Shown: positions 25,278 through 34,488 of the stretch, in pieces
Layout of the letters: each line of letters opens with the position of its first letter
Numbering within the stretch: the first letter of the stretch is position 1
NCBI GenBank assembly: GCA_947494335.1
Contig: CANLUT010000003.1
Location: forward strand, 186,001 to 250,000
Source of the DNA: Oligoflexales bacterium
GTDB taxonomy: Bacteria; Bdellovibrionota_B; Oligoflexia; Oligoflexales; RGVZ01
Reading direction: 5' to 3'
Length of the DNA: 64,000 nt
Program-made: the position numbers and the translations under genes
Notes under the pieces: model-generated
Told to the model about the DNA's origin: nothing
The model's input: only the letters and a program-made list of their open reading frames with translations
The model's database searches: none

Positions 25278-26294
25278 TCAATGAGACTTAGTGATCAGCT
25301 CCATCTTTATGGGGCTTTGAGCGCTGTCATCGCGTCCACAGGCAATGCCAACGACCTTCTCTCTGGACTGTGCAAGTCTTGATGCGAGTTCCGTTGCTGC
25401 AGTGCGACACTCTGCGAGCGATGCATGAGACCCGGGAAGTAACGTTGATCTGAGGATTAAGTCTGCGCCCAACGCGCGATCCCAGAAAATCATATTGAGC
25501 TGAAAGCCCACTGTAGGGTGCGCAACTGAACATGCGGTAACTCCAACCCATTCTGTTAGTTTCGTCTGTTCAAAAGAAGTCCTAGCTGCTTCGCAGTCTT
25601 GAAGTGTTGAATAGTAGCGCATGCTCTTACTTAGAAGTCTGAATGGGGACTCATTTGCCACGGAATAATAAGCAACGCTTAATCCTCTCGAGGACCTGCC
25701 TGGACCCTGATACCAAGCGATCGGCCTTAGATTAAGGTCTGTGGCTTGTTGATGAAGAGTCGTGACTGCTGCATTTGCATCCTGAAGGGGATAGTAGGTG
25801 ACAGCAGAGCTTTCATAACGACGAATATCTGTAGATCCAATCGCATCGATACGAGTTCTGTAGCGTGGCGGGCCAATTTCAGATGTTTTGTGACAAAAGC
25901 TAATGAATGGAGTCAAATTCGTGAGTTTATTAAAAAAATCTATTTCACTGACCAGCGCTTCTTCGCACTGTTGCTTTGAAGCATAGAAGTCGATTTCTTC
26001 CCCGTAGGTGGTGTTCGTTGTGGACCAAGGCATGACGCGCTCTGTCGCTGAATAAGCAATAGTTCCATTGAGACTACTCAGGACTCCGTCTTTTTCACAT
26101 CCTGAGCTTATCAGACTGACTCCGGCACCCGCTTGAAACTTATCTGCCGCGTCCGCAATCATTGCGCGGCATGACTCTTCTCCGATGTCAGTGTCAATGG
26201 ATCGCACCTCGTACGTGTAAACGCCAGCAAGGGAGGGCGTGCCTAGAATAATTCCAGCTGAAATGGCAAACTGAGCAACATAAATTTTTTTCAT
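25278..26294 (-). CDS. Secreted protein with five cysteine-patterned internal repeats
   Basis: The likely ATG is at 26294 (AAAAGGA 11 bases upstream), giving 338 residues with the signal peptide MKKIYVAQFAISAGIILG. The mature protein is made of about five similar units of ~60 residues. Each has an x-x-Cys-x-x-A helix start (ESCRAMIADA, QQCEEALVSE, QDANAAVTTL, QDCEAARTSF, AECRTAATEL) and, about 25 residues on, a second Cys (SSGC, SFCH, none in unit 3, VTAC, GIAC). Unit 3 has lost both Cys. The pattern suggests one disulfide per unit. I know no family name; function is unknown. Confidence 0.7.
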   Translation of the reverse strand: MKKIYVAQFAISAGIILGTPSLAGVYTYEVRSIDTDIGEESCRAMIADAADKFQAGAGVSLISSGCEKDGVLSSLNGTIAYSATERVMPWSTTNTTYGEEIDFYASKQQCEEALVSEIDFFNKLTNLTPFISFCHKTSEIGPPRYRTRIDAIGSTDIRRYESSAVTYYPLQDANAAVTTLHQQATDLNLRPIAWYQGPGRSSRGLSVAYYSVANESPFRLLSKSMRYYSTLQDCEAARTSFEQTKLTEWVGVTACSVAHPTVGFQLNMIFWDRALGADLILRSTLLPGSHASLAECRTAATELASRLAQSREKVVGIACGRDDSAQSPIKMELITKSH

Positions 26295-26629
26295 AGGGTT
26301 AATCATCCTTTTAATTCGATCTGTGGCTAGGAGTCTATTGTCTTTGATTGAAATGAAAAATAGATTTTTTAAATTCAGAACATCCAAAAATACTATGGAG
26401 TGACCAGGCTGAGAGACAGCGTTGATGGGAAGGAATAAGTTGGCCGGTGACGAGCACTCCGTAGGAACAGTTGAAAAAGTATTTTATTTTCCGGTAATTA
26501 TAAATTTATTTAAACGAATGATTACCGACTTTTTATCGAATTTTGCAAAGTTCTGGATATTGCTACTCGAGCAATTGAAGAGCAGGTGCCCTTCTTTAGA
26601 ATTTAACCTCAAGTTTGTGGAGATTGTTT
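26295..26629. other. Gene-free region between divergent genes
   Basis: AT-rich. It contains a weak promoter-like pair on the plus strand, TTGAAA at 26471-26476 and TAATTA at 26495-26500 (18-base spacer), about 130 bases before the next gene. A 71-codon plus-strand frame at 26422 has no ribosome site or domain and is not called. Confidence 0.4.
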
Positions 26630-27112
26630 ATGTATAAGCTGTTTATCAGTCGGTGTGCTTTTTTAGCGATTTTTTTACAATCAGGGCAGGCATTCGCCTC
26701 AATTCCTTGTACTGCTGAAGATAAATCAATGCTTCCGAGGCAGATTCAGGCGACAACATCCGTCAACGATCAGTCGATTAACATCAAAGTTACAATACCG
26801 AGCGAGGACTACATCAGTCGATGCGCTGTGTCTGCTCTCGAATACGGTGATTTAATCTCTTATTCGTTTGCTCCAGGTTATGAGGCCGTGGTGGATCTTA
26901 CTATTGAAAATCCTATGTCTTTCTCTCAACCAACAAAGCGTTCGTTCAAACTTAAATTTCTGTCGCTTGATCCCACTTTTTTGGCAGATGAGAGAGAGAG
27001 GTTTCCACACAATATTCGCATCAAAGACACTCAAGCCAAAATGGTTCACGATATCTATTTAAACCGTGATGGTAGACCCGCAATGACTCGTTCTTACTTG
27101 ATGAATAATTAA
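26630..27112 (+). CDS. Small secreted protein of unknown function
   Basis: 160 residues from the ATG at 26630, behind TGGAG. A signal peptide (hydrophobic core FLAIFLQSGQAFA) is cleaved near AFA-SIPC. Two mature cysteines (IPCTAED and ISRCAVS) may pair. No family is recognised. It ends at a strong shared terminator. Confidence 0.7.
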   Translation: MYKLFISRCAFLAIFLQSGQAFASIPCTAEDKSMLPRQIQATTSVNDQSINIKVTIPSEDYISRCAVSALEYGDLISYSFAPGYEAVVDLTIENPMSFSQPTKRSFKLKFLSLDPTFLADERERFPHNIRIKDTQAKMVHDIYLNRDGRPAMTRSYLMNN

Positions 27113-27127
27113 CTGATCATAAAACAA

Positions 27128-27160
27128 AAAGCCCCCGGAGAGGAAATCTCCGGGGGCTTT
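27128..27160. terminator. Strong bidirectional terminator
   Basis: A perfect 14-bp stem AAAGCCCCCGGAGA / TCTCCGGGGGCTTT with a 5-base loop. The A-rich left flank and T-rich right end let it work both for the small secreted gene (plus) and for etfA (minus), which stops ten bases away. Confidence 0.9.
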
Positions 27161-27169
27161 CTCGTCTCG

Positions 27170-28138
27170 TTACTTTAACAGATTTTTAAACTGCTCGGTC
27201 ATCAGTGGCACAACTTTGAAAAGGTCACCTACAATGCCGTAGGAAGCCACGCCGAAAATCGGAGCGTCTTTGTCAGTGTTGACAGCGACAATGACTTTCG
27301 AGGTTCTCATACCAGCCATATGCTGGATCGATCCTGAAATTCCGCATGCAATGTACAAGTTTGGGTTAACAGTCTTTCCTGTTTGACCTACCTGCATATC
27401 GTGTGAGGCGTATCCTGAGTCCACAGCGGCGCGCGACGCACCAACAGTTGCTCCAATGACATCTGCACAGTCAGCGAGAATTTTGAAGTTGTCAGAGTTC
27501 GCCATGGCACGTCCGCCAGAAATGATCAGAGATGCCTCTGTTAAATCTGGTTTTGCGCTTTTGCCTTTACGGATTTCGACAGTCTTAATTTTACCGTCAC
27601 CAGCTGCAGCGGATACAGGTGTTGCTCCTGCGTTGCCGCTTCCTGGCTTTGCTACCGGGAAAACATTCTGGCGGATCGTGACAAAGGAAATCTTTGCGCC
27701 CTCTGTAGCCACATCTGCGATACATTTACCGGAATACATTGGTTTTGTACCCTGAACTCCCGAACCTGATGACTCAACATAGGTCAAGTCTGTCAAGATC
27801 GCTCCGTCCATACGGGCAGCGAGTCTAGGGAAAACATCCCGGCCCATCGGTGATGCGACGCCAAGTACAACGTCCGGAGAAAACGCTTTGATCGCCGATT
27901 CAACTCCATTTGCGTAGCTTTGGACGTTGTAAAGTGCGCAGTCCGCGCTATCCGCAGTGTAAACTGTATCTGGTCCCCAACCGGCAAGCTGGCTTGCATG
28001 TCCGGCAACACCTTGGCCAACTAAAACAGCCGCCAAATTTGCCGAGCTTCCAGCAAGTTTGAAGCCTACAGTCAGTGCCTCGTGAGCCGATGATTTGATC
28101 TTGCCGTCCCGCTGTTCAATAAAAACTAAAACTTTCAT
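27170..28138 (-). CDS. etfA: Electron transfer flavoprotein alpha subunit
   Basis: EtfA binds FAD and, with EtfB, passes electrons from acyl-CoA and other dehydrogenases to the respiratory chain via ETF-quinone oxidoreductase. The FAD-binding C-terminal half is clear: GASRAAVDSGYASHDMQVGQTGKTVNPNLYIACGISG, then INTDKDAPIFGVASYGIVGD-like sequence. Length (322 aa) is typical. ATG after GGAGG. It follows etfB by 14 bases. Confidence 0.95.
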   Translation of the reverse strand: MKVLVFIEQRDGKIKSSAHEALTVGFKLAGSSANLAAVLVGQGVAGHASQLAGWGPDTVYTADSADCALYNVQSYANGVESAIKAFSPDVVLGVASPMGRDVFPRLAARMDGAILTDLTYVESSGSGVQGTKPMYSGKCIADVATEGAKISFVTIRQNVFPVAKPGSGNAGATPVSAAAGDGKIKTVEIRKGKSAKPDLTEASLIISGGRAMANSDNFKILADCADVIGATVGASRAAVDSGYASHDMQVGQTGKTVNPNLYIACGISGSIQHMAGMRTSKVIVAVNTDKDAPIFGVASYGIVGDLFKVVPLMTEQFKNLLK

Positions 28139-28152
28139 AGGTCAGCCTCCGG

Positions 28153-28938
28153 TTAGATCACTTTGGCTTCTTCGCGAAGCAGTTTAACAACTTTTTCTAC
28201 CATCGCCTCAACAGGCTCGCCTGCAAAGACTTTTCCTTTTGGTTTCTCAGGAGGATATTTGTATCCCTTGATCACCGCTTTTGGCTTTAGGGATCCAGCG
28301 TCGACGCCGACGTCACCAGGGGTTTTCATATCAAATGGTTTCTTTTTTGCTTTCATGATCCCTGGCAGTGACGCGTATCGTGGGGTGTTCAATGATTTGT
28401 GAGTACCGAAAATTGCAGGTAGGGACACATCATAAACCTCGACCTGACCGCCTTCGACCTCGCGCTCGACGCGAGCAGTAGTTCCGTTCAGATCAAACTT
28501 TGTGACTACGTTGACGTGCGGCCAGCCAAGCATCTCGGCAGCCATGGTGCCAACATGCATATTGTCATCATCGATCGCCTGCTTACCGCAGAAGACAACA
28601 TCTGCTTTTTCAGCCTTGATTGCGCCGGTTAGAACCTTAGCAATTGCAAGCGAGTCTGCGCTTTCCAGGCCAGTGTTACTTATCAGAAGTCCGCGGTCAC
28701 CGCCCATCGCCAAGCCTTTTACGATTAATTCCTTGGCTGTATCTCCACCAAAACTTGCAATGACGACTTCGCCTGTGCCGAGTTTTTCCTTCAGTTTAAG
28801 AGCTTCCTCAATTGCAAATTCGTCATAAGGGTTGATGATGTATTTAACATCTCCTTGCTCGATGGTCTTACCATCTCCAGACAAGCGGATTTTTGTTTCC
28901 GTGTCCGGTGTCTGCTTAATCAAAACAAGAATTTTCAT
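28153..28938 (-). CDS. etfB: Electron transfer flavoprotein beta subunit
   Basis: EtfB (261 aa from the ATG at 28938, behind GGGAGAG; an upstream extension is rejected) is the AMP-binding partner of EtfA. The family N-terminus MKILVLIKQTPDTETKIRLS, the NPYDEFAIEEALKLKE stretch and the loop CGKQAIDDDNMHVG are all present. The order etfB-etfA is the usual one. No dehydrogenase is adjacent, so the electron donor is not shown. Confidence 0.95.
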   Translation of the reverse strand: MKILVLIKQTPDTETKIRLSGDGKTIEQGDVKYIINPYDEFAIEEALKLKEKLGTGEVVIASFGGDTAKELIVKGLAMGGDRGLLISNTGLESADSLAIAKVLTGAIKAEKADVVFCGKQAIDDDNMHVGTMAAEMLGWPHVNVVTKFDLNGTTARVEREVEGGQVEVYDVSLPAIFGTHKSLNTPRYASLPGIMKAKKKPFDMKTPGDVGVDAGSLKPKAVIKGYKYPPEKPKGKVFAGEPVEAMVEKVVKLLREEAKVI

Positions 28939-29071
28939 GGGACTCTCCCGTTTATGTAGCGATACCTTAAGCTTAAAAAAACTTGGTGGGAACATTAACA
29001 AGAGGTTCCTGCAGGTGCAAGACCGAAAGCAGATCAGCTTTAGACACAAGGGCCAAGAAATATGAGAAAAT

Positions 29072-30556
29072 TTAACCCTGCGTCGGCGCTCCTCGGCCTG
29101 CTTGTTTTTTGGACGAAGCGCCGCGTGGCATGATGGTGGTCACCGGAACGGCGACTTCTTTGCCGATTCGAAGTCGGGTTGGATGGAGCCCTGGGTTCAG
29201 GGAGATTATGCTACGCTTGTCGACTCTGTATCTGCTCGCGATTGCGCCGAGTGTCTCTCCAGGCCTTATGCGGTGATAAAGGACATCTTTGACATCGACG
29301 AATTCAAGTTTGGTTTCAACCATGGCCCATTTGTCGGCCAGGATTGGGCTTAAGCGAAGAGGGTAAGGACCGCTGGCTTGACTCACGGGAGGTGTTATGG
29401 CGTTCACGATCTCCGGGTTCCAGTGTCTGATGAGGCGCTCAGGAACGCCCATGCGCCCAGCAAGCGAGGCTAGCTCGACTGCTCCCTTGATCGGCACAGT
29501 CGTAACGGGCATGGCATCCAGTGGGTCAGCGGTAACATCAAATCCATGACGCGATGGATTTGAGGCAAGTTGCAGGGCTGCAAGGACTTTGGGTACATAG
29601 TTCTTGGTTTCAACAGGTAAATACGCGGAGTCCGCCAAAACCCAGAAATCGTCTGAACCTGTTCTGCGCATGGCAGACCTGACGCGGCCCGGGCCCGCAT
29701 TGTAGGCAGCCATAGCGAGGTACCAGTCACCGAATTCCTCGTAAAGATCGCGAAGGTGGCGAGCTGCCGCTAACGTTGACTTGGCGGGGTCGCGACGCTC
29801 ATCGATGAACATATTCATTTTCAGACCATAGAGCCGCGCTGTTCCTGGCATGAACTGCCATGGGCCAGTCGCTTTGGCGTGACTGTAAGCGCTATTGGAG
29901 AATCCACTTTCAACCATGCTCAAAAAGATAAACTCTGATGGGAGTCCTTGCTGTTTTAAGATTGGTAGAACTAATTCTCGAACTGACTCGCCACGGACAA
30001 GCCACTTAAGAAATGATGAGCGACCCGAGTTTTTGAAGTAGCGAATCCAGTGCTCGACCCGAGGATTGGTCACCACGGGTATTGATCCGAAGTAGGGAAC
30101 AGTTTCACCGACCATGCGGGTGCGAGCAAAGTATAAAGCCTCAACCTCTCGCTGATCATAAGGTGATTTAGTTGGTGAACGACGACGTTTGGCTTTTCGT
30201 GAAAGTTTAAATGCCTTTTCCGGGTTTTGAGCCTTGGGATTGTCTTTTAAATATCGGTCCTTAAGCCACTGCGCATAGATGGTGTCCTTGCAAAACTCAG
30301 CGTCATCCAATTCCGACATCAGTTCAAGATCTCGGTCGTCCTCGGTCGCCTCATTCATGGCAAAGCCATTTTCAGTCTCATTGATAGTATTATCGGGGAT
30401 CTCGCCGACTGCTTGGCCTTTCTTTGCAATCGGTTGAACCGATTCACCTACTTTGAGAGCCGTCAGCGTTCGCGACCGGGACGTGGCGCAGCCAAAGGCC
30501 ATCAGAAGGGCCAAAAAAGAGGTCAACAAACTTCTATGTGAAAAACCCAGAATCAC
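29072..30556 (-). CDS. Lytic transglycosylase with LysM domain (MltD-like)
   Basis: A periplasmic enzyme that cleaves peptidoglycan glycan strands. The 494-residue product starts at GTG 30556 and has a signal peptide with a possible lipobox (LMAFGC). The SLT domain spans about 195-330: the catalytic Glu is in LSMVESGFSN, followed by ATGPWQFMPGTA and AMAAYNAGPGRV. A single LysM repeat (YHRIRPGETLGAIASRYRV...) lies at about 430-475 and binds glycan. It is 124 bases downstream of the TonB-like gene on the same strand. Confidence 0.92.
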   Translation of the reverse strand: MILGFSHRSLLTSFLALLMAFGCATSRSRTLTALKVGESVQPIAKKGQAVGEIPDNTINETENGFAMNEATEDDRDLELMSELDDAEFCKDTIYAQWLKDRYLKDNPKAQNPEKAFKLSRKAKRRRSPTKSPYDQREVEALYFARTRMVGETVPYFGSIPVVTNPRVEHWIRYFKNSGRSSFLKWLVRGESVRELVLPILKQQGLPSEFIFLSMVESGFSNSAYSHAKATGPWQFMPGTARLYGLKMNMFIDERRDPAKSTLAAARHLRDLYEEFGDWYLAMAAYNAGPGRVRSAMRRTGSDDFWVLADSAYLPVETKNYVPKVLAALQLASNPSRHGFDVTADPLDAMPVTTVPIKGAVELASLAGRMGVPERLIRHWNPEIVNAITPPVSQASGPYPLRLSPILADKWAMVETKLEFVDVKDVLYHRIRPGETLGAIASRYRVDKRSIISLNPGLHPTRLRIGKEVAVPVTTIMPRGASSKKQAGRGAPTQG

Positions 30557-30680
30557 AGGTCATCACGCTCCATGATCGATCACAATATTTGAGAAGCAAA
30601 TGCTCTATGTGAAAATGATAGCGGCTTGGGATGTAATTTCCTAGGTCAATTCGGTACTTCGCCGATATTACAGGGTGAAT

Positions 30681-31640
30681 TTAGTGGCCGGTAAAGGACA
30701 GGATGTAATGAAACGACCCGGTGACCACCAGCCTATCCTTCCCCCAGGCCTTTGGCAGTGGCGCAAAAGGAGACGCCATCTTTATTGTTCTTAACATATT
30801 ATCGTCCAAAGTCTGGTAGCCCGAGGACTGGACGACTCGGACCTTGCTCACGCGGCCATCTTTTTCGATAGTCATTTCGAGCTGCACAGCACCTTGTAGG
30901 CCTCGTTGTATTGCATCTGACGGATAAATCCAAACCAGCTCAATCTGCTTTCTTAAACCGCTGAAGTAAGACAGAAACTTGAAGCTAGTCGTGTTCATGT
31001 CGACTCTATCGCCTTCAGCGATGGGCGCATCAATGTGCTCAGTGTAGCCAGTCGAGGTTTGTGAGAACACGTCAGTTGTCTTGTCTGGCAATAGTCTTTC
31101 ATAAGGAGTTTTGATTTTAGATTTTTCAGAACCAACGATCATGGTTCCTGAGGTGCTCTCAGTCATTGGCATCGAATAGGTCTTTGGTTTGGGAGCCGAG
31201 AGCATAGGTTTTGGTTGATCGTTTTGGGTGCCAACCTTAGGTTGGTTGCTCGCATCCTGGCCTCTCGAATTGTTGATCAGACTCTGTTTTATTTTTGTCT
31301 CACGCTCCGTTGCGTGATCCTGAGCGCCCAAGCTGGCCGGAACTTTTGGTGCGACTGTCGGCGTCTGGGGTGTTTCGATGATGCGGCGTGAGGCGAATGA
31401 GTCTTTCTTAAACTGATCAAGAATCTTCTTTTCTTCGTTACTGACGTTACGAATTTTTACTGAACGCTCAGCCTCATATCCGGACCTGTGTTCCATCCAT
31501 CCGGTTCCTAGCCAACTTATAAGATGAATCAGAAATGAAATGGCAATAGCAGCCCAAATGATGCGCTTATCTACCGATGGTAGATGACGCCATCGGTGTT
31601 GAACAGAATGCCATTCGATTTTGACTCTAATTGCAGCCAA
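30681..31640 (-). CDS. TonB/TolA-like energy-transducer protein
   Basis: 319 residues: a short cytoplasmic part, one membrane anchor at about 27-47 (IIWAAIAISFLIHLISWLG), a Pro/Ser/Thr-rich periplasmic stretch, and a TonB C-terminal domain at about 235-315 (LQGAVQLEMTIEKDGRVSKVRVVQSSGYQTLDDNMLRTI). The start is TTG at 31640, since there is no other start before the membrane segment. This architecture links an inner-membrane motor to the outer membrane; no ExbBD pair lies next to it. Precise partner unknown. Confidence 0.8.
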   Translation of the reverse strand: MAAIRVKIEWHSVQHRWRHLPSVDKRIIWAAIAISFLIHLISWLGTGWMEHRSGYEAERSVKIRNVSNEEKKILDQFKKDSFASRRIIETPQTPTVAPKVPASLGAQDHATERETKIKQSLINNSRGQDASNQPKVGTQNDQPKPMLSAPKPKTYSMPMTESTSGTMIVGSEKSKIKTPYERLLPDKTTDVFSQTSTGYTEHIDAPIAEGDRVDMNTTSFKFLSYFSGLRKQIELVWIYPSDAIQRGLQGAVQLEMTIEKDGRVSKVRVVQSSGYQTLDDNMLRTIKMASPFAPLPKAWGKDRLVVTGSFHYILSFTGH

Positions 31641-32015
31641 CGGTCACTCTCGGTTTAGAGATTTCTTCAAAGTTATCGGACGATTTGACTTTTATCCAAG
31701 CCGGTGCTCTTAAGGCGTCGGGTTTTAACTCAGTTTTTTTATTCTTTTTTGTTTTTACCAAATCCTGCGCGTCTGATTTGTCCTATCTCTTCTGGTATAT
31801 TTTTGTTTTTCAGAACCTGGTTACAAAAATTTACTCCATCCGTCAGTTTGGCCAAGGTCTGTGACCATTTTCATTAAATCTACCAGATTTTTAGCCGAAA
31901 TCGCGCAATTTTTGCGCGGATTATTGTTTGGTATGCTTACTGCATTTTCCCCATGAGTAAACCACTGACGCATAAAATGTGCGTCAACATGACAGCCTTG
32001 CGGCAAGGGGGAATT
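31641..32015. other. Gene-free region with a perfect hairpin
   Basis: Divergent region between the TonB-like and DUF4360-like genes. It is T-rich on the plus strand. A perfect 7-bp inverted repeat CGCGCAA-TTT-TTGCGCG lies at 31902-31918, about 100 bases before the next start. No convincing gene; a plus-strand frame at 31631-31864 is low-complexity and has no ribosome site. Confidence 0.45.
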
Positions 32016-32666
32016 ATGAAACAAGTTTGCAGGTTTGTGATTTGTTCGGGATTAGCCATGGTAAGTGCCGCGTCCTATGCGCAGCAGTCTGTTGTTTGGG
32101 ATATTCACTCGCCATCAACAATCATCGCTGGATCAGGCTGTCAAAAAGATGTTGATGCTTTTGCATCGACAAACGGCAACGACTTGGCAATTGTTTTCAC
32201 GCGACTGGGTGTGGATCTTCCAGGTGGTGGTTCTCCAACCCTTGCGGATCGTAAAAACTGTACAGTTCGTGTACCGGCTACAATCGCACCAGGTGTCTAT
32301 ATTGGTCAGCTAACCCAAAGAATAAGCTACGGTATCACCAAAACAGCTGGTGCAACAGGATCAGTGGCAACGAGAAGTACTTTCTTTGGATTCAATGTGA
32401 GTCCCCACAATGTGAATATTCCATATGGCTACTCGGTTAACGAACCATTGCTGACTAACGCTCGTGTCGATAACTTTTCGGTGCGTACGACGCCAAGCTG
32501 GTATAGCGGATGGTGTTCACCAAACCGCGCACCTCGCGGGTTATACCAGGCCAATTTCGCCGTATCGGGGCAAAAGCGTAACTCCAGGGAGGACTTGATT
32601 ATGTTTGTTGATGGATTGGACTTGAAATATGAAGTTGTCGCTTCTTTGATTCGTTGTCAGCTTTGA
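32016..32666 (+). CDS. DUF4360-like secreted protein
   Basis: 216 residues from the ATG at 32016, behind AAGGGGGA. The signal peptide ends AASYA. The mature part matches the DUF4360 pattern by eye: GSGCQKD near the start, a strand AIVFTRLGVDLPG, then ADRKNCTVRV and a Tyr/Gly-rich ISYGITKTAGATG. Two further Cys lie near the end. DUF4360 proteins are small secreted proteins of unknown function. It is followed by a related gene 46 bases on. Confidence 0.65.
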   Translation: MKQVCRFVICSGLAMVSAASYAQQSVVWDIHSPSTIIAGSGCQKDVDAFASTNGNDLAIVFTRLGVDLPGGGSPTLADRKNCTVRVPATIAPGVYIGQLTQRISYGITKTAGATGSVATRSTFFGFNVSPHNVNIPYGYSVNEPLLTNARVDNFSVRTTPSWYSGWCSPNRAPRGLYQANFAVSGQKRNSREDLIMFVDGLDLKYEVVASLIRCQL

Positions 32667-32712
32667 GCAAAATTCAAATCATTAAACTAAAATTAAAGCG
32701 GAGGATGATGTC

Positions 32713-33378
32713 ATGAGATGGTCGAGGATGGATCTAATAAAGCTGCCAATCGCGGTTCTATTTTTATCAACACCTCTCATGGCATCGTCTAAGCCTGTAA
32801 TGAATGATTGGTTTGCACTTGGTTCGGGTTGCCGGGCGCGATCGGACTTGCCTGGGAACGTCAAGATGGAGCTTATTACCCCTTATGTCAGTAGTGCTGA
32901 TACATACCAAGCAAAGTTCGTTTTCAAGGACTTTGCATTGACATCGGATGTCGAGGTCAAGAACCCTAAACGGTTTGGTCGTGAGTGCGCGATAAGGCTG
33001 AACATTAATCCACCGGCAGGGAAAAAAATTGTCAGTTTAAAGGCTGTAACGAAGGTGATTGCTACCAAGGAGCCAGGCCCAGAGCTTGATCTCTTGGCTG
33101 AATTAAAGCTTGGATCCGTATCACTTGGGAACGCACAAACTAAACTTGGCGATGCGTCCCGGGTTCGACAGCGAGAGGAGATTATTGAGCTTCAAGCGGA
33201 TGCGGGCTCAAAGGAGGCGTTTCCACAGTTAGGTTGTGGAGAGCCAAAAATCATCGGATTTGATTATTCATGGATTGTCACGCGCAAATCGACTCAAAGC
33301 TCCGCGATGCGTGTGGAGCTTGGCAAGGAGAAGGCATTAACGATTGAGGCTAAACTGGCTGATTGTCAGCCAGGATAA
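32713..33378 (+). CDS. Secreted protein related to the upstream DUF4360-like protein
   Basis: 221 residues with ribosome site GGAGGA before the ATG. The signal peptide is followed by ALGSGCRAR, AKFVFKDFAL and FGRECAIRLNI, the same Cys spacing and order as in the gene upstream, though overall similarity is low. It probably forms an operon with that gene and may be a diverged copy. Function unknown. Confidence 0.6.
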   Translation: MRWSRMDLIKLPIAVLFLSTPLMASSKPVMNDWFALGSGCRARSDLPGNVKMELITPYVSSADTYQAKFVFKDFALTSDVEVKNPKRFGRECAIRLNINPPAGKKIVSLKAVTKVIATKEPGPELDLLAELKLGSVSLGNAQTKLGDASRVRQREEIIELQADAGSKEAFPQLGCGEPKIIGFDYSWIVTRKSTQSSAMRVELGKEKALTIEAKLADCQPG

Positions 33379-33401
33379 AACACCGTCCGTCTATTTCCCG
33401 T

Positions 33402-34145
33402 TCAAGGTAGACTGACCATGGTCAGTAGTCTGAATAAGATCGCATACTCCCACTCGGCGGGATAGGTCTCCTCCGCAGCCGGTGTATAACCTGGGCGGTC
33501 ACTGTGAGACACCGGAGATACTGTTCTGCCAATCGCATACTTCATATTCTTGATGTCTGGATATTTCCACTGATCATTCATTTTCACCGGGGTGAGCTCG
33601 ATCATGATCGCAGCCACAGTCTCTGACCAGGCCTCCTCTTGAGCAAGTTGCGGGTCTGATGGATGAGCTTTTCTATAATGAGCCATTCTTTCCTGGGTTT
33701 GAACCTGAGCGCGCGTGGCGGCATACAGGTCTTGCTTTTTGAACACTAATCCATACCAGGCGTGGAAGAGTTCGTTGTAGAAAGATGCCCACTCCAAACG
33801 GCTCCATGCATCGGGAGTTGAAGACGATGGCATGTAAATAGTGCCGCCGTAAAAGTAACCCGGGCGATAGCTTGGCCAGCTTCCTTCAACGACGGACACA
33901 GCTGACTTAGCTTGAATCAACTCTCTAAAAAAGCGTAACGGCAGTTCACGGGATGCAGCCGCTCTCATATAGGGCATTAACGTGTGAGAGGAGTCCAATT
34001 GTGTGTCGGACGGGTAAGATACCTGCCAAAATCTCTCGCTTGGATTGTTGTCAAGAGAGGATGGTGTGGGGCTGAGTCCACATGAATTTAAAAAAACAAA
34101 CAAAATAAGCGACTTGGCGAAAGTATTTATCAAACGTGAGGGCAT
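33402..34145 (-). CDS. Lipoprotein of unknown function
   Basis: 247 residues with ribosome site CAGGAGGA and a signal peptide ending in the lipobox FLNSC. The mature part is rich in aromatic residues (SFYNELFHAWYGLVF near residue 130) and has a later EEAWSETVAAIMIEL helix. The NELFHAWY stretch is the only motif-like part; I cannot assign a fold. Convergent with the secreted protein gene on its left. Confidence 0.65.
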   Translation of the reverse strand: MPSRLINTFAKSLILFVFLNSCGLSPTPSSLDNNPSERFWQVSYPSDTQLDSSHTLMPYMRAAASRELPLRFFRELIQAKSAVSVVEGSWPSYRPGYFYGGTIYMPSSSTPDAWSRLEWASFYNELFHAWYGLVFKKQDLYAATRAQVQTQERMAHYRKAHPSDPQLAQEEAWSETVAAIMIELTPVKMNDQWKYPDIKNMKYAIGRTVSPVSHSDRPGYTPAAEETYPAEWEYAILFRLLTMVSLP

Positions 34146-34488
34146 GGGTCCTCCTGGTGGTCAAAAATCAGTTCATGCCAAAGATGGGCGGGGTTTTACC
34201 CATGCCAACCGAGGTTCGCAAGGGAAAAGGTAAATGCTTGGGCAAACTCGAGTTGGGCTGTTCATGAGATACGTCTCGCTCTTGTCTTAATATCAATAAT
34301 TATAGATGTTTATACAAAAAATAGAGAGACAATTTGCAGTAGGCACACAGGCGATTAATGGCCTCTTTGAATGGACTGACCTGCAAGGGTTTGCTGGATT
34401 TTTCACAAGTGCTGCTCCTTGTTGACATATCGCGAATGCATGTGTGACTCTGACACTCAGGAATTCATCAATTATTTGGAGGGCTTTA
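34146..34488. other. Gene-free region upstream of bamD
   Basis: 343 bases between divergent genes. TTGACA occurs at 34422-34427 but the -10 at 17 bases is poor (TGACTC). An AT-rich run lies at 34295-34330. No gene, repeat or hairpin stands out. Confidence 0.4.

Noticed and set aside
26422-26637. 71-codon plus-strand frame
   Set aside because: AT-rich, no ribosome site or domain, runs into the next gene start.
31631-31864. 77-codon plus-strand frame
   Set aside because: Phe/Leu-rich low complexity from T-rich DNA and no ribosome site.
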